This document shows, one piece after another, positions 42,566 to 51,988 of a stretch of 64,000 bases of DNA (positions within the stretch are counted from its first letter, which is position 1; the number at the start of each line of letters is the position of its first letter). Under the pieces are notes generated by a model. It saw only the letters and a program-made list of their open reading frames with translations. It searched no databases and was not told the DNA's origin. The DNA is from Tepidiphilus margaritifer DSM 15129 (GTDB lineage Bacteria; Pseudomonadota; Gammaproteobacteria; Burkholderiales; Rhodocyclaceae). The DNA is taken from assembly GCF_000425565.1 (NCBI RefSeq), contig NZ_AUDR01000020.1, positions 1-64,000 of the forward strand. The letters run 5' to 3'. The translations under genes were made by a program, and so were the position numbers.

Positions 42566-43054
42566 ATGTCGCAAAACGTGATTCTGTCCGATCCGCTGGT
42601 GTTCGCTCGGGATGCCGACTCGCTCTCCGGTGAGTTCGGCTCGGCCGAGCTGCCACGCTTGGCTGCTTCCTCGCTCGAATTGGGGGCGGTGCGCTGGCAT
42701 GTCTCGGGGCTGCGGCTCGAGGATGGCCGGGCCGCGCTCGAGGTGAGCGCGCAGGGGGTGGCGGTATTGCGCTGCGAGCGTTGTCTCGAGCCGATGGATT
42801 GGGCGTTCGTCGTGGCGCGGCGCTTGTCGTTGTATCGCCTCGACGAGGTCATTCCCGAAGAGGAGCTCGAGGACGAATCCTGTGATGCGATCCAGTTTGC
42901 CGGGAAGATCGACGTGGCGAGCCTCGTCGAGGACGAGATCCTGCTTGAGTTGCCCGTCTTCGCGCGGCATGAAGTCTGCGAGCCGCCCGGGCCCTGGGAG
43001 GCGGGTGACAAACCTTCCCCGTTCGCGGTCTTGGCGCAACTGAAGCGTTCGTGA
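42566..43054 (+). CDS. yceD: YceD family (DUF177) protein
   Basis: This 162-residue protein has the DUF177 pattern, with CERCLEPM near residue 75 supplying the cysteine pair and an acidic middle (PEEELEDESCD). YceD proteins lie upstream of rpmF in most bacteria and are needed for normal 23S rRNA maturation in plants and probably bacteria. The ATG gives the canonical MSQNVI start. No ribosome-binding site is possible because the promoter lies almost at the ATG. Confidence 0.9.
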   Translation: MSQNVILSDPLVFARDADSLSGEFGSAELPRLAASSLELGAVRWHVSGLRLEDGRAALEVSAQGVAVLRCERCLEPMDWAFVVARRLSLYRLDEVIPEEELEDESCDAIQFAGKIDVASLVEDEILLELPVFARHEVCEPPGPWEAGDKPSPFAVLAQLKRS

Positions 43055-43116
43055 GATAATCTTTAGCTTTTTGGCCGGCGTCGTCCGGCTGGTTCGAACG
43101 AGAGGAGTATCCGGTC

Positions 43117-43296
43117 ATGGCCGTTCAGCAGAACAAGAAATCCCCCTCCAAGCGCGGGATGCATCGCGCCCACCAAGCGCTGAAGAATCCGCCGATCGCC
43201 GTCGATCCCACCACGGGTGAAGTGCATCGGCGCCATCACATCACGCCGAGCGGCTTCTATCGCGGCCGCAAGGTGATCGACGTCAGCGGCGAGTGA
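43117..43296 (+). CDS. rpmF: 50S ribosomal protein L32
   Basis: L32 is a small protein of the large ribosomal subunit. The 59-residue sequence begins [20 protein letters not shown] and ends [12 protein letters not shown], matching the proteobacterial L32 without the zinc cysteines. AGAGGAG lies upstream of the ATG. It sits between yceD and plsX as expected. Confidence 0.96.
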   Translation: MAVQQNKKSPSKRGMHRAHQALKNPPIAVDPTTGEVHRRHHITPSGFYRGRKVIDVSGE

Positions 43297-43314
43297 GCCT
43301 CCTTTCTGCGGTCG

Positions 43315-43380
43315 ATGGTCTCGTGCAATCGTTTGCGTCGTTGGGTGCCGCGATTGCACGTTTTTTGTGACCGATCATGA
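43315..43380 (+). CDS. possible 21-residue ORF bridging rpmF and plsX
   Basis: The ORF encodes [20 protein letters not shown] followed by S. It begins 18 bases after rpmF and its TGA overlaps the plsX ATG (ATGA). It contains the hairpin and T-run at 43323-43366. It has no clear ribosome site of its own, so it may not be translated; the exact overlap is the only support. Confidence 0.25.
   Translation: MVSCNRLRRWVPRLHVFCDRS
43323..43366 (+). terminator. intrinsic terminator between rpmF and plsX
   Basis: GTGCAATCG pairs with CGATTGCAC around a 19-base loop, then G and TTTTTT. It would reduce transcription of plsX and the fab genes relative to rpmF, unless translation of the overlapping short ORF prevents folding. 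Confidence 0.7.
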
Positions 43381-44435
43381 CGAATTCCCAGGGCGAAGAT
43401 TCGCTCGTACTCGCCGTCGATTGCATGGGCGGGGATCACGGGCCGCAAGTCACCTTGCCGGCGATCGAGGCGTTTTTGCGCCGCCGTTCTGCCATCTCCG
43501 TGCTGGCGGTGGGGCAGCCGGCGGCGATCGAGGCGGAAGTCGCGCGTCTGCGCCGTGATTTCGGCGGGCGCATCGAGCTCGTGCCGGCTTCCCAGGTCGT
43601 CGAGATGGACGAGGCGCCCACGTCCGCCATGCGCAACAAGAAGGATTCTTCCCTGCGCGTGGCGATCGAGCAGATCAAGGCGGGCCGGGCACAGGCGGTG
43701 GTTTCCGCCGGTAATACCGGTGCGTTGATGTCGATCGCGCGCTTCGTATTGAAGACTCTGCCCGGCATCGATCGCCCGGCGATCGCCACGGTGCTGCCGG
43801 CGCGCGGCAGTCGCGTCTGGGTGCTCGATCTCGGGGCCAACGTCGATTGCACTGCCGAGCACTTGCGTCAATTCGGCATCATGGGTTCCTTGCTCGTATC
43901 CGCCGTCGAACAGGTGGAGCGTCCCCGGGTGGGGCTGCTCAACATCGGCACCGAAGACATCAAAGGCAATCAGGTGGTGCGGGATGCCGCGGCACTGCTG
44001 CGTGCCACCGATCTCAATTTCGTCGGCAACGTCGAGGACATCTACTCCGGCCAAGCCGACGTCGTCGTGTGCGACGGGTTCGTCGGCAACGTCGCGCTCA
44101 AGACGACCGAGGGGCTCGCGCAGATGCTCGCGCTCATCCTGCGCGAAGAATTCAACCGCACGTTGCTCACCCGTCTCATGGGGTTGGCGGCCTATCCGGT
44201 GCTCAAACGATTCAAAAATCGCGTCGATCCGCGCCGCTACAACGGTGCGGTGTTGGTGGGATTGCGCGGGGTCGTGGTGAAGAGCCACGGCGGGGCCGAT
44301 GCCTATGCCTTCGGTCAGGCCCTGGATCGAGCGACCGAAGCGGCGGCGCATCGCCTGGTCGAGCGCATCGAACAAAAAATGGCAGGGGCGTGGCCTCGGG
44401 CCGTCTCGCCCGTCACCGAGGTGGCATCGTCATGA
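43377..44435 (+). CDS. plsX: phosphate acyltransferase PlsX
   Basis: PlsX makes acyl phosphate from acyl-ACP for phospholipid synthesis. The 352-residue protein has [15 protein letters not shown] at the start, the [11 protein letters not shown] motif near residue 103, [13 protein letters not shown], and [15 protein letters not shown]. The ATG is the family start but has no Shine-Dalgarno sequence; it lies 10 bases after a terminator U-run and overlaps the stop of a short ORF. Its own stop overlaps fabH. Confidence 0.96.
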   Translation: MTNSQGEDSLVLAVDCMGGDHGPQVTLPAIEAFLRRRSAISVLAVGQPAAIEAEVARLRRDFGGRIELVPASQVVEMDEAPTSAMRNKKDSSLRVAIEQIKAGRAQAVVSAGNTGALMSIARFVLKTLPGIDRPAIATVLPARGSRVWVLDLGANVDCTAEHLRQFGIMGSLLVSAVEQVERPRVGLLNIGTEDIKGNQVVRDAAALLRATDLNFVGNVEDIYSGQADVVVCDGFVGNVALKTTEGLAQMLALILREEFNRTLLTRLMGLAAYPVLKRFKNRVDPRRYNGAVLVGLRGVVVKSHGGADAYAFGQALDRATEAAAHRLVERIEQKMAGAWPRAVSPVTEVASS

Positions 44436-45397
44436 GATTTTCCCGCATCATCGGCACGGGTAGCCATCTGCCCGGAGTGCCCATCACCAACGACGATCTG
44501 GTCGCGCGCGGCATCGAAACGTCGGATGAATGGATTCGCACCCGCACCGGCATCGCCGCACGGCATTTCGCCGCCGAGGGGGAGATGGCGAGCGACCTCG
44601 CCCTCATCGCCGCACGGCATGCCCTGGAGCGGGCCGATTGTCGGCCCGACGATATCGACCTCCTCGTGCTCGCCACCTCCACGCCGGATTACGTCTTTCC
44701 CAGTACGGCCACCATTTTGCAGGCCAAGCTGGGCATGACCAACCGGGCGCCCGCATTCGACGTCCAGGCGGTGTGCAGTGGTTTCGTCTATGCGCTGGCG
44801 CTCGCCGACAAGTTCCTTCGCCTGGGGGAGGCGCGGCGGGCGCTGGTGGTCGGCGCCGAAGTCTTCTCTCGCATTCTCGACTGGAACGATCGCTCCACTT
44901 GTGTGCTCTTCGGCGATGGAGCCGGCGCGATCGTGCTCGAAGCCGATGAACTGCCGGGTATCCTTGCCACGCGGCTCCACGCCGACGGGCGGCATCACGC
45001 CGAGTTGTGGGTGCCGGGCCAAGTGGGTGCGGGCAAGGTGCAGGGCGATCCCTTCGTGCGCATGGAAGGGCAGGCGGTGTTCAAATTCGCTGTCCAGGTG
45101 CTAGCCGAAGTGGCGCACGAAGTACTCGATCTGGCCAAACTGCCGGTCGAATCGCTCGATTGGCTGATTCCGCATCAGGCCAACGTCCGCATCCTGCAGG
45201 CCACGGCCAAACGTCTGGGCCTACCGCTCGAGCAGGTCATCAGCACGGTGGATCGGCACGGCAATACGTCGGCGGCCTCCATTCCGTTGGCGCTCGACGT
45301 CGGCATCGCCGAGGGCAAGATCCGCCCTGGACAGACCCTCTTGCTCGAGGGCATCGGCGGCGGCTTTACCTGGGGTGCGGCGCTGCTGCGCTATTGA
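44432..45397 (+). CDS. fabH: 3-oxoacyl-ACP synthase III (FabH)
   Basis: FabH starts fatty acid synthesis by condensing acetyl-CoA with malonyl-ACP. The 321-residue protein shows the catalytic cysteine in DVQAVCSGF (about residue 112), histidine in IPHQANVRI, asparagine in [10 protein letters not shown], and the C-terminal [13 protein letters not shown]. It overlaps plsX by ATGA and is followed by fabD. Confidence 0.97.
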   Translation: MRFSRIIGTGSHLPGVPITNDDLVARGIETSDEWIRTRTGIAARHFAAEGEMASDLALIAARHALERADCRPDDIDLLVLATSTPDYVFPSTATILQAKLGMTNRAPAFDVQAVCSGFVYALALADKFLRLGEARRALVVGAEVFSRILDWNDRSTCVLFGDGAGAIVLEADELPGILATRLHADGRHHAELWVPGQVGAGKVQGDPFVRMEGQAVFKFAVQVLAEVAHEVLDLAKLPVESLDWLIPHQANVRILQATAKRLGLPLEQVISTVDRHGNTSAASIPLALDVGIAEGKIRPGQTLLLEGIGGGFTWGAALLRY

Positions 45398-45411
45398 GGA
45401 GACGGAGGATC

Positions 45412-46356
45412 ATGCGTTTCATGTTCGTGTTTCCCGGTCAGGGGTCGCAGTCCGTCGGCATGATGGCTCCTTATGAGGGGCTGCCGGCCATCCGTGAGAC
45501 CTTTGCCGAGGCGAGCGACGTGCTCGGCGAAGATCTGTGGGAGATGGTTCAGTCCGGTCCAGCCGAACGGCTTGCACTCACGGTCAATACCCAACCGCTG
45601 ATGCTCACGGCTGGCGTGGCCGTGTGGCGCGCCTGGCGCGCCCTGGGCGGCCCTGAACCGGCGCTCCTCGCCGGGCACAGCCTGGGGGAATATACGGCAT
45701 TGGTGGCCGCGGAGAGTCTGTCGTTCGCCGACGCGCTGCCCCTGGTGCGGTTGCGCGCCCAGGCGATGCAGGAAGCGGTTCCGGCCGGTGCCGGCGCCAT
45801 GGCTGCGGTGATGGGGCTGGATGCCGCGGCCGTGGAAGCCGTTTGCCGCCAGGCCGCTGCCGAGACGGGGGGTATCGTCGCCCCGGCCAATCTCAATGCC
45901 CCAGGGCAGATCGTCATCGCCGGGCACAAGGAGGCGGTCGAACGCGCCGCGGCGCTCGCCAAAGAAGCCGGAGCCAAGCGCGCCGTGCCGCTGCCGGTGA
46001 GCGCCCCTTTTCACTGCGAACTGATGAAACCGGCCGCCGAGCGGCTTGCCGAGCGCCTCGCCGGTATCGCGCTGCGCCCGCCTCGCATTCCCGTGCTGCA
46101 CAACGTCGATGTTGTCGAACACCGCGACCCCGAGGAGATTCGCCGTGCCCTCGTCGAGCAGGCCTGGCGCCCCGTGCGCTGGATCGAGACGATCGCAGAG
46201 GCAGCGCATCGCGGTATCACCCACGTCTATGAATGCGGGCCCGGCAAGGTGCTCGCCGCGCTCACCAAACGCATCGTCAAGGATCTCGAAGGCGGGGCGT
46301 TCGCCGACGCGGCGAGCCTGCGTGCGGCACTCGAGACGCTCGGCACCAAGGGCTGA
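45412..46356 (+). CDS. fabD: malonyl-CoA:ACP transacylase
   Basis: FabD loads malonyl groups onto ACP. The 314-residue protein begins MRFMFVFPGQGSQSVGM, with the serine in GHSLGEYTALVA near residue 92 and the histidine in SAPFHCELM near 201. GACGGAGG lies just upstream of the ATG. It is the usual third gene of fabH-fabD-fabG. Confidence 0.96.
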   Translation: MRFMFVFPGQGSQSVGMMAPYEGLPAIRETFAEASDVLGEDLWEMVQSGPAERLALTVNTQPLMLTAGVAVWRAWRALGGPEPALLAGHSLGEYTALVAAESLSFADALPLVRLRAQAMQEAVPAGAGAMAAVMGLDAAAVEAVCRQAAAETGGIVAPANLNAPGQIVIAGHKEAVERAAALAKEAGAKRAVPLPVSAPFHCELMKPAAERLAERLAGIALRPPRIPVLHNVDVVEHRDPEEIRRALVEQAWRPVRWIETIAEAAHRGITHVYECGPGKVLAALTKRIVKDLEGGAFADAASLRAALETLGTKG

Positions 46357-46374
46357 CAAGGAAAAGGGGAAGAC

Positions 46375-47130
46375 ATGATCCAGTTTCGCCTCGACGGCCA
46401 GACGGCCGTCGTCACGGGTGCCTCCCGCGGCATCGGCCGAGCCATCGCACTCGCCCTGGGGCAGGCGGGGGCCAAAGTGATTGGCACGGCGACCACCGAC
46501 GAAGGGGCCGCCGCCATCGCCGAAGCGCTGCGCGCCGCGGGCATCGCCGGCGAGGGGATGCGGCTCGACGTCACCGACGCGGCTGCAGCCACGGCGTTCA
46601 TCGCTGCCGTCGAGCAGCAGTACGGACCCATCGCCGTATTGGTGAACAACGCCGGCATCACCCGCGACAACCTCGCCCTGCGCATGAAGGACGAGGAATG
46701 GGATGCCGTGCTCGACACCAACCTCAAGGCGACTTTCCGTCTGTGCAAACTCGTGCTCAAGGGGATGATGAAGGCGCGCTACGGCCGCATCGTGAACGTT
46801 ACCTCCGTGGTGGCGCATTCGGGCAACCCCGGTCAGGCCAATTACGCCGCGGCGAAAGCGGGCGTGGCCGGCATGAGCCGCTCGCTCGCGCTCGAACTGG
46901 GTAGTCGCGGCATCACCGTGAACTGCGTCGCCCCCGGTTTCATCGACACCGACATGACCCGGGCGCTCGCCGACGAAGCCCGCCATGCCCTGGCCGGTCG
47001 CATCGCCCTGGGGCGGTTTGGCGCGCCGGAAGAGGTGGCCGCAGCGGTGCTCTTCCTCGCCTCGCCGGCGGCTTCCTACGTCACCGGCGCGACACTGCAC
47101 GTCAACGGCGGCATGTATATGGCCGCTTGA
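46375..47130 (+). CDS. fabG: 3-oxoacyl-ACP reductase
   Basis: FabG reduces 3-oxoacyl-ACP with NADPH. The 251-residue short-chain dehydrogenase has TGASRGIG at 15-22, NNAG, the catalytic serine region VTSVVAHSG and YAAAK, and the C-terminal ASYVTGATLHVNGGMYM typical of FabG. It is about four residues longer than the usual size. It is followed by an 83-base gap holding the acpP promoter. Confidence 0.96.
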   Translation: MIQFRLDGQTAVVTGASRGIGRAIALALGQAGAKVIGTATTDEGAAAIAEALRAAGIAGEGMRLDVTDAAAATAFIAAVEQQYGPIAVLVNNAGITRDNLALRMKDEEWDAVLDTNLKATFRLCKLVLKGMMKARYGRIVNVTSVVAHSGNPGQANYAAAKAGVAGMSRSLALELGSRGITVNCVAPGFIDTDMTRALADEARHALAGRIALGRFGAPEEVAAAVLFLASPAASYVTGATLHVNGGMYMAA

Positions 47131-47213
47131 TGGTGTAACCTTCCGTTGCAAACTTCCCATCTTTGGTAGAATAACCCCGTTTTTTCCACATCCCGTTCAA
47201 GGAGTTTCCTGAA

Positions 47214-47453
47214 ATGGAAAACATCGAGCAGCGTGTCAAGAAAATCGTGGCCGAGCAGCTGGGCGTCAATGAATCCGAGATCAAGAACGAATCTTCTTTC
47301 GTCGAGGATCTCGGCGCCGATTCGCTTGACACCGTCGAACTGGTGATGGCGCTGGAAGAAGAATTCGAATGCGAGATTCCGGACGAGGACGCCGAGAAGA
47401 TCACCACGGTGCAGCAGGCCATCGATTACATTACCAACCACGTCAAGAAGTAA
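47214..47453 (+). CDS. acpP: acyl carrier protein
   Basis: ACP carries acyl chains in fatty acid synthesis. The 79-residue acidic protein has the phosphopantetheine serine in [20 protein letters not shown] (Ser at about 37). AAGGAG precedes the ATG. A TAGAAT at 47166-47171 could be the -10 of its own promoter, in keeping with the high demand for ACP. Confidence 0.98.
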   Translation: MENIEQRVKKIVAEQLGVNESEIKNESSFVEDLGADSLDTVELVMALEEEFECEIPDEDAEKITTVQQAIDYITNHVKK

Positions 47454-47481
47454 CCTTTTCCCTTCTCCTGCGGAGCCAACC

Positions 47482-48720
47482 TTGACCCGTCGCAGAGTCG
47501 TCGTCACCGGGATGGGCATCGTTTCCCCGGTGGGCAATACCGTCGAAGAAGCCTGGGCCAACATCGTCGCGGGGCGCTCCGGCATCGTTCCCATCAGCCG
47601 TTTCGATGCTTCCGGTTTTCCGGTACGCATCGCCGGCGAGGTCAAGGGGTTCGACGTCGAGGCTTACATTCCCAAGAAAGAAGCGCGCCGCATGGATACC
47701 TTCATCCATTACGGAATGGCGGCCGGTATCCAGGCCATGCGTGATTCGGGACTCGAGATCACCGAAGAGAATGCCGAGCGCGTAGGTATCAACATCGGCT
47801 CCGGCATCGGCGGTCTGCCGATGATCGAAGAGACGCATGGTGAATTCCTCAAAAGTGGCCCGCGGCGCATCTCTCCCTTCTTCATCCCCGCCACCATCAT
47901 CAACATGATCTCCGGCCACCTGTCGATCCATTTCGGCATCAAGGGGCCGTGCCTGGCGATGGTGACCGCCTGCAGTACCGCCACACACTGCATCGGCGAG
48001 GCGACGCGCATGATCCAGTACGGCGACGTCGACGTGATGATCGCCGGCGGGGCCGAGTCGACCGTCACTCCCTTGGCGATCGGCGGATTCGCCTCGGCCA
48101 AGGCGCTCTCCACGCGCAACGAAGAGCCCGAACGGGCGAGCCGCCCCTGGGACAAAGATCGCGACGGGTTCGTGCTCGGTGAAGGGGCGGGGGTGTTGGT
48201 GCTCGAGGAATACGAGCACGCCAAGGCCCGCGGCGCGCGCATCTACGCCGAAGTGGGGGGCTATGGTATGAGCGCCGATGCCTTCCACATGACGGCGCCG
48301 TGCGAGGATGGCGACGGCGCCATGCGCTGCATGCGCAACGCCCTCAAAGACGCACGCATGGCACCAGACGAGATCGACTACATCAACGCCCACGGTACTT
48401 CCACGCCGCTGGGCGACGTAGCCGAGACGGTGGCGGTGAAGCGTACCTTCGGCGAGCATGCGCGGCAGTTGGTGGTGAGCTCGACCAAGTCGATGACCGG
48501 GCACCTGCTGGGCGCAGCCGGCGGGGTGGAGGCCGTATTCACCGTGCTTGCGCTGCATCACCAGATCGTGCCGCCCACCATCAACCTCGAAGAGCCCGGC
48601 GAGGGGTGTGATCTCGACTACTGCCCCAACGTCGCCCGTCCCACGCGTATTCGGGCGGCGCTGTCCAACTCCTTCGGTTTCGGCGGCACCAACGGCACGC
48701 TGCTCTTCAAGCGGGTCTGA
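47482..48720 (+). CDS. fabF: 3-oxoacyl-ACP synthase II (FabF)
   Basis: FabF elongates acyl-ACP. The 412-residue protein has the catalytic cysteine in [10 protein letters not shown] (near residue 164), histidines in [11 protein letters not shown] and the [10 protein letters not shown] loop, and the C-terminal [14 protein letters not shown]. The start is a TTG with CGGAG seven bases upstream; it gives the exact family N-terminus ([17 protein letters not shown]) and no ATG is near. Confidence 0.96.
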   Translation: MTRRRVVVTGMGIVSPVGNTVEEAWANIVAGRSGIVPISRFDASGFPVRIAGEVKGFDVEAYIPKKEARRMDTFIHYGMAAGIQAMRDSGLEITEENAERVGINIGSGIGGLPMIEETHGEFLKSGPRRISPFFIPATIINMISGHLSIHFGIKGPCLAMVTACSTATHCIGEATRMIQYGDVDVMIAGGAESTVTPLAIGGFASAKALSTRNEEPERASRPWDKDRDGFVLGEGAGVLVLEEYEHAKARGARIYAEVGGYGMSADAFHMTAPCEDGDGAMRCMRNALKDARMAPDEIDYINAHGTSTPLGDVAETVAVKRTFGEHARQLVVSSTKSMTGHLLGAAGGVEAVFTVLALHHQIVPPTINLEEPGEGCDLDYCPNVARPTRIRAALSNSFGFGGTNGTLLFKRV

Positions 48721-48723
48721 TCC

Positions 48724-49161
48724 ATGGATGGTACGGCGCAGCCATACCGGCTCGTCGTACCTGTGCCGCGCCGTTCGATCGGCTTGGCGCTCGCCCTGGT
48801 CGCGGGCTCATTTGTCCTTGCTTTCCTGTACTTTCCTTGGCCCAAGGCGGCCGCGTTCGCCGCTGTCCTCGCCCTCATCGCGGCCCGTTGGCGCCGATCG
48901 TTTTCTACCGGGGCGACCCTGTGGTTGTGGCCGGGGCGCTATTTCGCGCTCGCCGAGGGCAATGCGCCGCGCCATCGCACGGACGCCCGGCGCTTCGGCA
49001 TCTGGGTGATCCTGCGGACCTGGCCGCTGCGTGGCGGTCGCGGCGCGACTTATCTCGTCGAGCTGTCGGCTTTGTCCGAGTCAGACCGTTGGGCTTTGGC
49101 GTACTGGTGCGCTACTGGTCGGTCGCCGCGGCCGCAGGATGGTATTGCGGGCGACCGGTAG
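48724..49161 (+). CDS. small inner-membrane protein, possibly YgfX-like
   Basis: This 145-residue protein has two adjacent hydrophobic helices (about 18-36 and 42-55), then a soluble part with two tryptophan-rich strands ([31 protein letters not shown]). The layout and its place beside nadB resemble YgfX/CptA-type proteins, but no diagnostic motif settles it. It starts three bases after fabF, and its last 81 bases overlap the convergent nadB end. Confidence 0.6.
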   Translation: MDGTAQPYRLVVPVPRRSIGLALALVAGSFVLAFLYFPWPKAAAFAAVLALIAARWRRSFSTGATLWLWPGRYFALAEGNAPRHRTDARRFGIWVILRTWPLRGGRGATYLVELSALSESDRWALAYWCATGRSPRPQDGIAGDR

Positions 49162-50691
49162 GGTGTCGGGATAGTCCTTGGTGTAATGCAAGCCGCGGCT
49201 CTCCTTGCGCTTGAGGGCGCAGCGCACGATGAGCTCGGCCACTGTCACCAGGTTGCGTAGTTCGATGAGGTCGTTGCTGACGCGGAAGTTCGCATAGTAC
49301 TCGGCGATCTCGCGCTCCAGCAGCCGAATGCGGTGCATCGCGCGCTGCAGCCGCTTGGTGGTGCGCACGATCCCGACGTAGTCCCACATGAAGCGGCGCA
49401 GCTCGTCCCAGTTGTGCGCGATCACCACTTCCTCGTCGGCGTCGGTTACGCGGCTCTCGTCCCAATCTGGCAGCGGCAGGGGCGCACGGGGAGTTTGCGC
49501 CAGCATGTCCTGCACCGCGGCTTCCCCGAAGACGAGGCATTCGAGCAGTGAATTGCTCGCCAGGCGATTCGCGCCGTGCAGCCCCGTGCAGGTCGATTCG
49601 CCCACCGCGTAGAGGTGCAGCAGGTCGGTGCGGGAGGAAAGGTCGACCTTGACTCCCCCGCAGGTATAGTGCGCCGCCGGCACCACCGGGATCGGCTGCT
49701 TGGTGATGTCGATGCCCAATTCCAGGCAGCGCGCGTAGATGTTGGGGAAATGGCTGCGGATCCAGTCCGGATCCTTGTGTGTGATGTCGAGGTAGACGCA
49801 CTCGATGCCGAGCCGTTTCATCTCATAGTCGATGGCGCGCGCCACGACGTCACGCGGCGCGAGCTCGGCGCGCGGGTCGTGTTTCGGCATGAAGCGCTCG
49901 CCATTGGGCAGCCGCAAGACGCCACCCTCGCCGCGCACCGCCTCGCTGATGAGGAAGGACTTGGCGTGCGGGTGGTAGAGGCAAGTGGGATGGAACTGGA
50001 TGAACTCCATGTTCGCCACGCGGCAGCCGGCGCGCCAGGCCATGGCGATGCCATCGCCCGTGGCGGTGTCCGGGTTGGTCGAATAGAGGTAGACCTTGCC
50101 CGCGCCGCCGGTGGCGAGCACCGTGTGTGCGGCCGAGAAGGTGCGCACGTGCCCGGCCTGCCGGTCGAAGACGTAAGCGCCGAGGCATCCCAGTTCGGGC
50201 CGGCCGATCTTCGTTCCGGTGATGAGGTCGATCGCGATGTGGTGCTCGAACACCCGGATGTTCGGGTGCGCCTTCACCTTGGCGGTGAGCGTTTGCTGGA
50301 CGGCGGCACCGGTGGCATCCGCCGCGTGGATGATGCGCCGCTGCGAATGTCCTCCCTCGCGCGTGAGATGGTACTGGCCGCGCTCGTCGCGCGAGAACGG
50401 CACGCCTTGGGCGATGAGCCAGTCGATGGCCTTCTTGCCGCGTTCGACCACGAAGCGCACGGCTTTCGGATCGCACAGTCCCGCGCCGGCCACGAGGGTG
50501 TCGCGCACGTGCGCCTCGATGCTGTCGGCATCGTCGAGCACCGCGGCGATGCCGCCTTGGGCGTAGGCGCTGGCGCTCTCCATCAAGGTGCGTTTGGTGA
50601 CGAGGGCGACTTTGCGTTGGTCGGCGAGTTTCAGCGCTACGCTCTGACCGGCGAGGCCGCTGCCGAGGATGAGGACGTCGAAGTGTTCCAT
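49081..50691 (-). CDS. nadB: L-aspartate oxidase
   Basis: NadB oxidises aspartate to iminoaspartate with FAD, the first step of de novo NAD synthesis. The 536-residue protein has the FAD site [20 protein letters not shown], the [16 protein letters not shown] region, the active-site HPTCLYHP and the [20 protein letters not shown] motif. The C-terminal tail past the HYTKDYP segment is extended and overlaps the upstream gene end. No Shine-Dalgarno sequence is visible. It is divergent from rpoE. Confidence 0.96.
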   Translation of the reverse strand: MEHFDVLILGSGLAGQSVALKLADQRKVALVTKRTLMESASAYAQGGIAAVLDDADSIEAHVRDTLVAGAGLCDPKAVRFVVERGKKAIDWLIAQGVPFSRDERGQYHLTREGGHSQRRIIHAADATGAAVQQTLTAKVKAHPNIRVFEHHIAIDLITGTKIGRPELGCLGAYVFDRQAGHVRTFSAAHTVLATGGAGKVYLYSTNPDTATGDGIAMAWRAGCRVANMEFIQFHPTCLYHPHAKSFLISEAVRGEGGVLRLPNGERFMPKHDPRAELAPRDVVARAIDYEMKRLGIECVYLDITHKDPDWIRSHFPNIYARCLELGIDITKQPIPVVPAAHYTCGGVKVDLSSRTDLLHLYAVGESTCTGLHGANRLASNSLLECLVFGEAAVQDMLAQTPRAPLPLPDWDESRVTDADEEVVIAHNWDELRRFMWDYVGIVRTTKRLQRAMHRIRLLEREIAEYYANFRVSNDLIELRNLVTVAELIVRCALKRKESRGLHYTKDYPDTLPVARNTILRPRRPTSSAPVRQSPTV

Positions 50692-50738
50692 CGTGGACAG
50701 AGGGAAGAGGGGTGGGAATCAAAGGGTATCACAACGGC

Positions 50739-50801
50739 GGAACCAAAGCCCTGCGCTCGTGGTCGATTTCGTCGGATGTCAGCGAAGCGAGTGGGTATAA
50801 T
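50739..50801 (+). promoter_or_regulatory. rpoE promoter region
   Basis: GGAACC (50739-50744), 17 bases, then GTCGAT resembles a sigma-E promoter, which would allow autoregulation. Further down, TATAAT at 50796-50801 is a perfect sigma-70 -10 element without a clear -35. Both lie within 100 bases of the rpoE ATG. Confidence 0.4.
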
Positions 50802-50834
50802 GAACCTTCGACAGGGAAGTCAGGCTCGCTTTCG

Positions 50835-51437
50835 ATGACCAACCGAGAAATCGACCAACAGCTCGTGGCGCGCGCGCGGCAAGGCGACAAGAACGCCTTC
50901 GGGCTGCTCGTGTCGAAATACCAGCGCAAAGTGCAGCGGTTGTTGTCGCGCCTGGTGCGCGACCCGGCGGAGGTGGAAGACTTGACCCAGGAGACCTTCA
51001 TCAAGGCCTATCGTGCGCTCGACTCGTTTCGGGGCGATAGCGCCTTCTATACCTGGCTCTATCGCATCGCCATCAATACCGCCAAGAATCACCTGATGGC
51101 CTCCAACCGCCGCCCGGCGGTGAGCGCCACCGTTCATGAGACGGAGGAGGGAGAGACATGGGACGAACTCGACACGCTCAGCGACAGCGAGACACCGGAA
51201 AATTTGCTCCTCACCCAGGAGATCGCCCAGACGGTGGAAGAGGCGATCCAATCCCTGCCCGAAGAATTGCGCATCGCGATCACGTTGCGCGAGCTCGAAG
51301 GGCTCAGCTATGAAGAAATCGCCCAGGTGATGGGCTGCCCGATCGGTACCGTGCGCTCGCGAATCTTTCGCGCACGGGAGGCGATCGCACATCGTTTGCG
51401 GCCGTTGCTCGATACGGCCCCCGATCGACGTTGGTAG
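50835..51437 (+). CDS. rpoE: RNA polymerase sigma-E factor (RpoE/AlgU)
   Basis: This 200-residue ECF sigma factor has region 2 with LTQETFIKAYRALDSFRGDS and TWLYRIAINTAKNHL, and region 4 with LPEELRIAITLRELEGLSY and GTVRSRIFRAREAI. It directs the envelope stress response. The ATG at 50835 gives the family N-terminus; the frame is open to 50712 but without family similarity. It is followed by anti-sigma rseA and rseB, which regulate it. Confidence 0.95.
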   Translation: MTNREIDQQLVARARQGDKNAFGLLVSKYQRKVQRLLSRLVRDPAEVEDLTQETFIKAYRALDSFRGDSAFYTWLYRIAINTAKNHLMASNRRPAVSATVHETEEGETWDELDTLSDSETPENLLLTQEIAQTVEEAIQSLPEELRIAITLRELEGLSYEEIAQVMGCPIGTVRSRIFRAREAIAHRLRPLLDTAPDRRW

Positions 51438-51445
51438 GAAACGAC

Positions 51446-51988
51446 ATGATGCGCGACACGAAAACGACTCCAGAGGCACTGTCGGCCCTGATCGATGGCG
51501 AGCTCGACGGCGCGGATGCCGCGTTTTGGGCTGAACGGCTCGCGAGCGACCCCGCCTTGTCCGGGCGCTGGGTGGCCTATCATCTCATCGGCGAAGCGCT
51601 TCGCGGCGAGCTCGCCACACCGATGCGCGATCTACGGGCATCCATACTCGCGCGAATCGATGCCGAGCTTCCGGCGACGGTGTCGACCGTGCCCCTGCCG
51701 TTACGACGGCCCGCTGCCAACGAGGCGCGTCCGCGCTGGATGGCGACGGCCGCCGCCGTGGCGGTGGTCGCTACCGCCGGCTGGGCCGTGTGGCAGATGC
51801 CACGCGAAGAGGGCGGGGATACCTTGCCCCTGCGCCAGGTTGCCGCCGATGCAGCGCCCTTGGTCCAGGAGGGGGCGAGCGTCGACGAGCGGTTCTACTG
51901 GGTGGCCTATGGCAATGCGCATGGGGCCAACGGTATCGGTAGCCTGCGTTATGCCCGTGTGATGGCGCAGCCGCGAGGGACTCATTGA
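51446..51988 (+). CDS. rseA: sigma-E anti-sigma factor RseA
   Basis: This 180-residue inner-membrane protein holds sigma-E inactive. The N-terminal cytoplasmic domain (TPEALSALIDGELDGADAAF) is the RseA_N fold, the transmembrane helix is at about residues 99-115 (MATAAAVAVVATAGWAV), and the periplasmic part follows. AGGAA lies upstream of the ATG. It ends in an overlap with rseB (TGATG). Confidence 0.9.
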   Translation: MMRDTKTTPEALSALIDGELDGADAAFWAERLASDPALSGRWVAYHLIGEALRGELATPMRDLRASILARIDAELPATVSTVPLPLRRPAANEARPRWMATAAAVAVVATAGWAVWQMPREEGGDTLPLRQVAADAAPLVQEGASVDERFYWVAYGNAHGANGIGSLRYARVMAQPRGTH

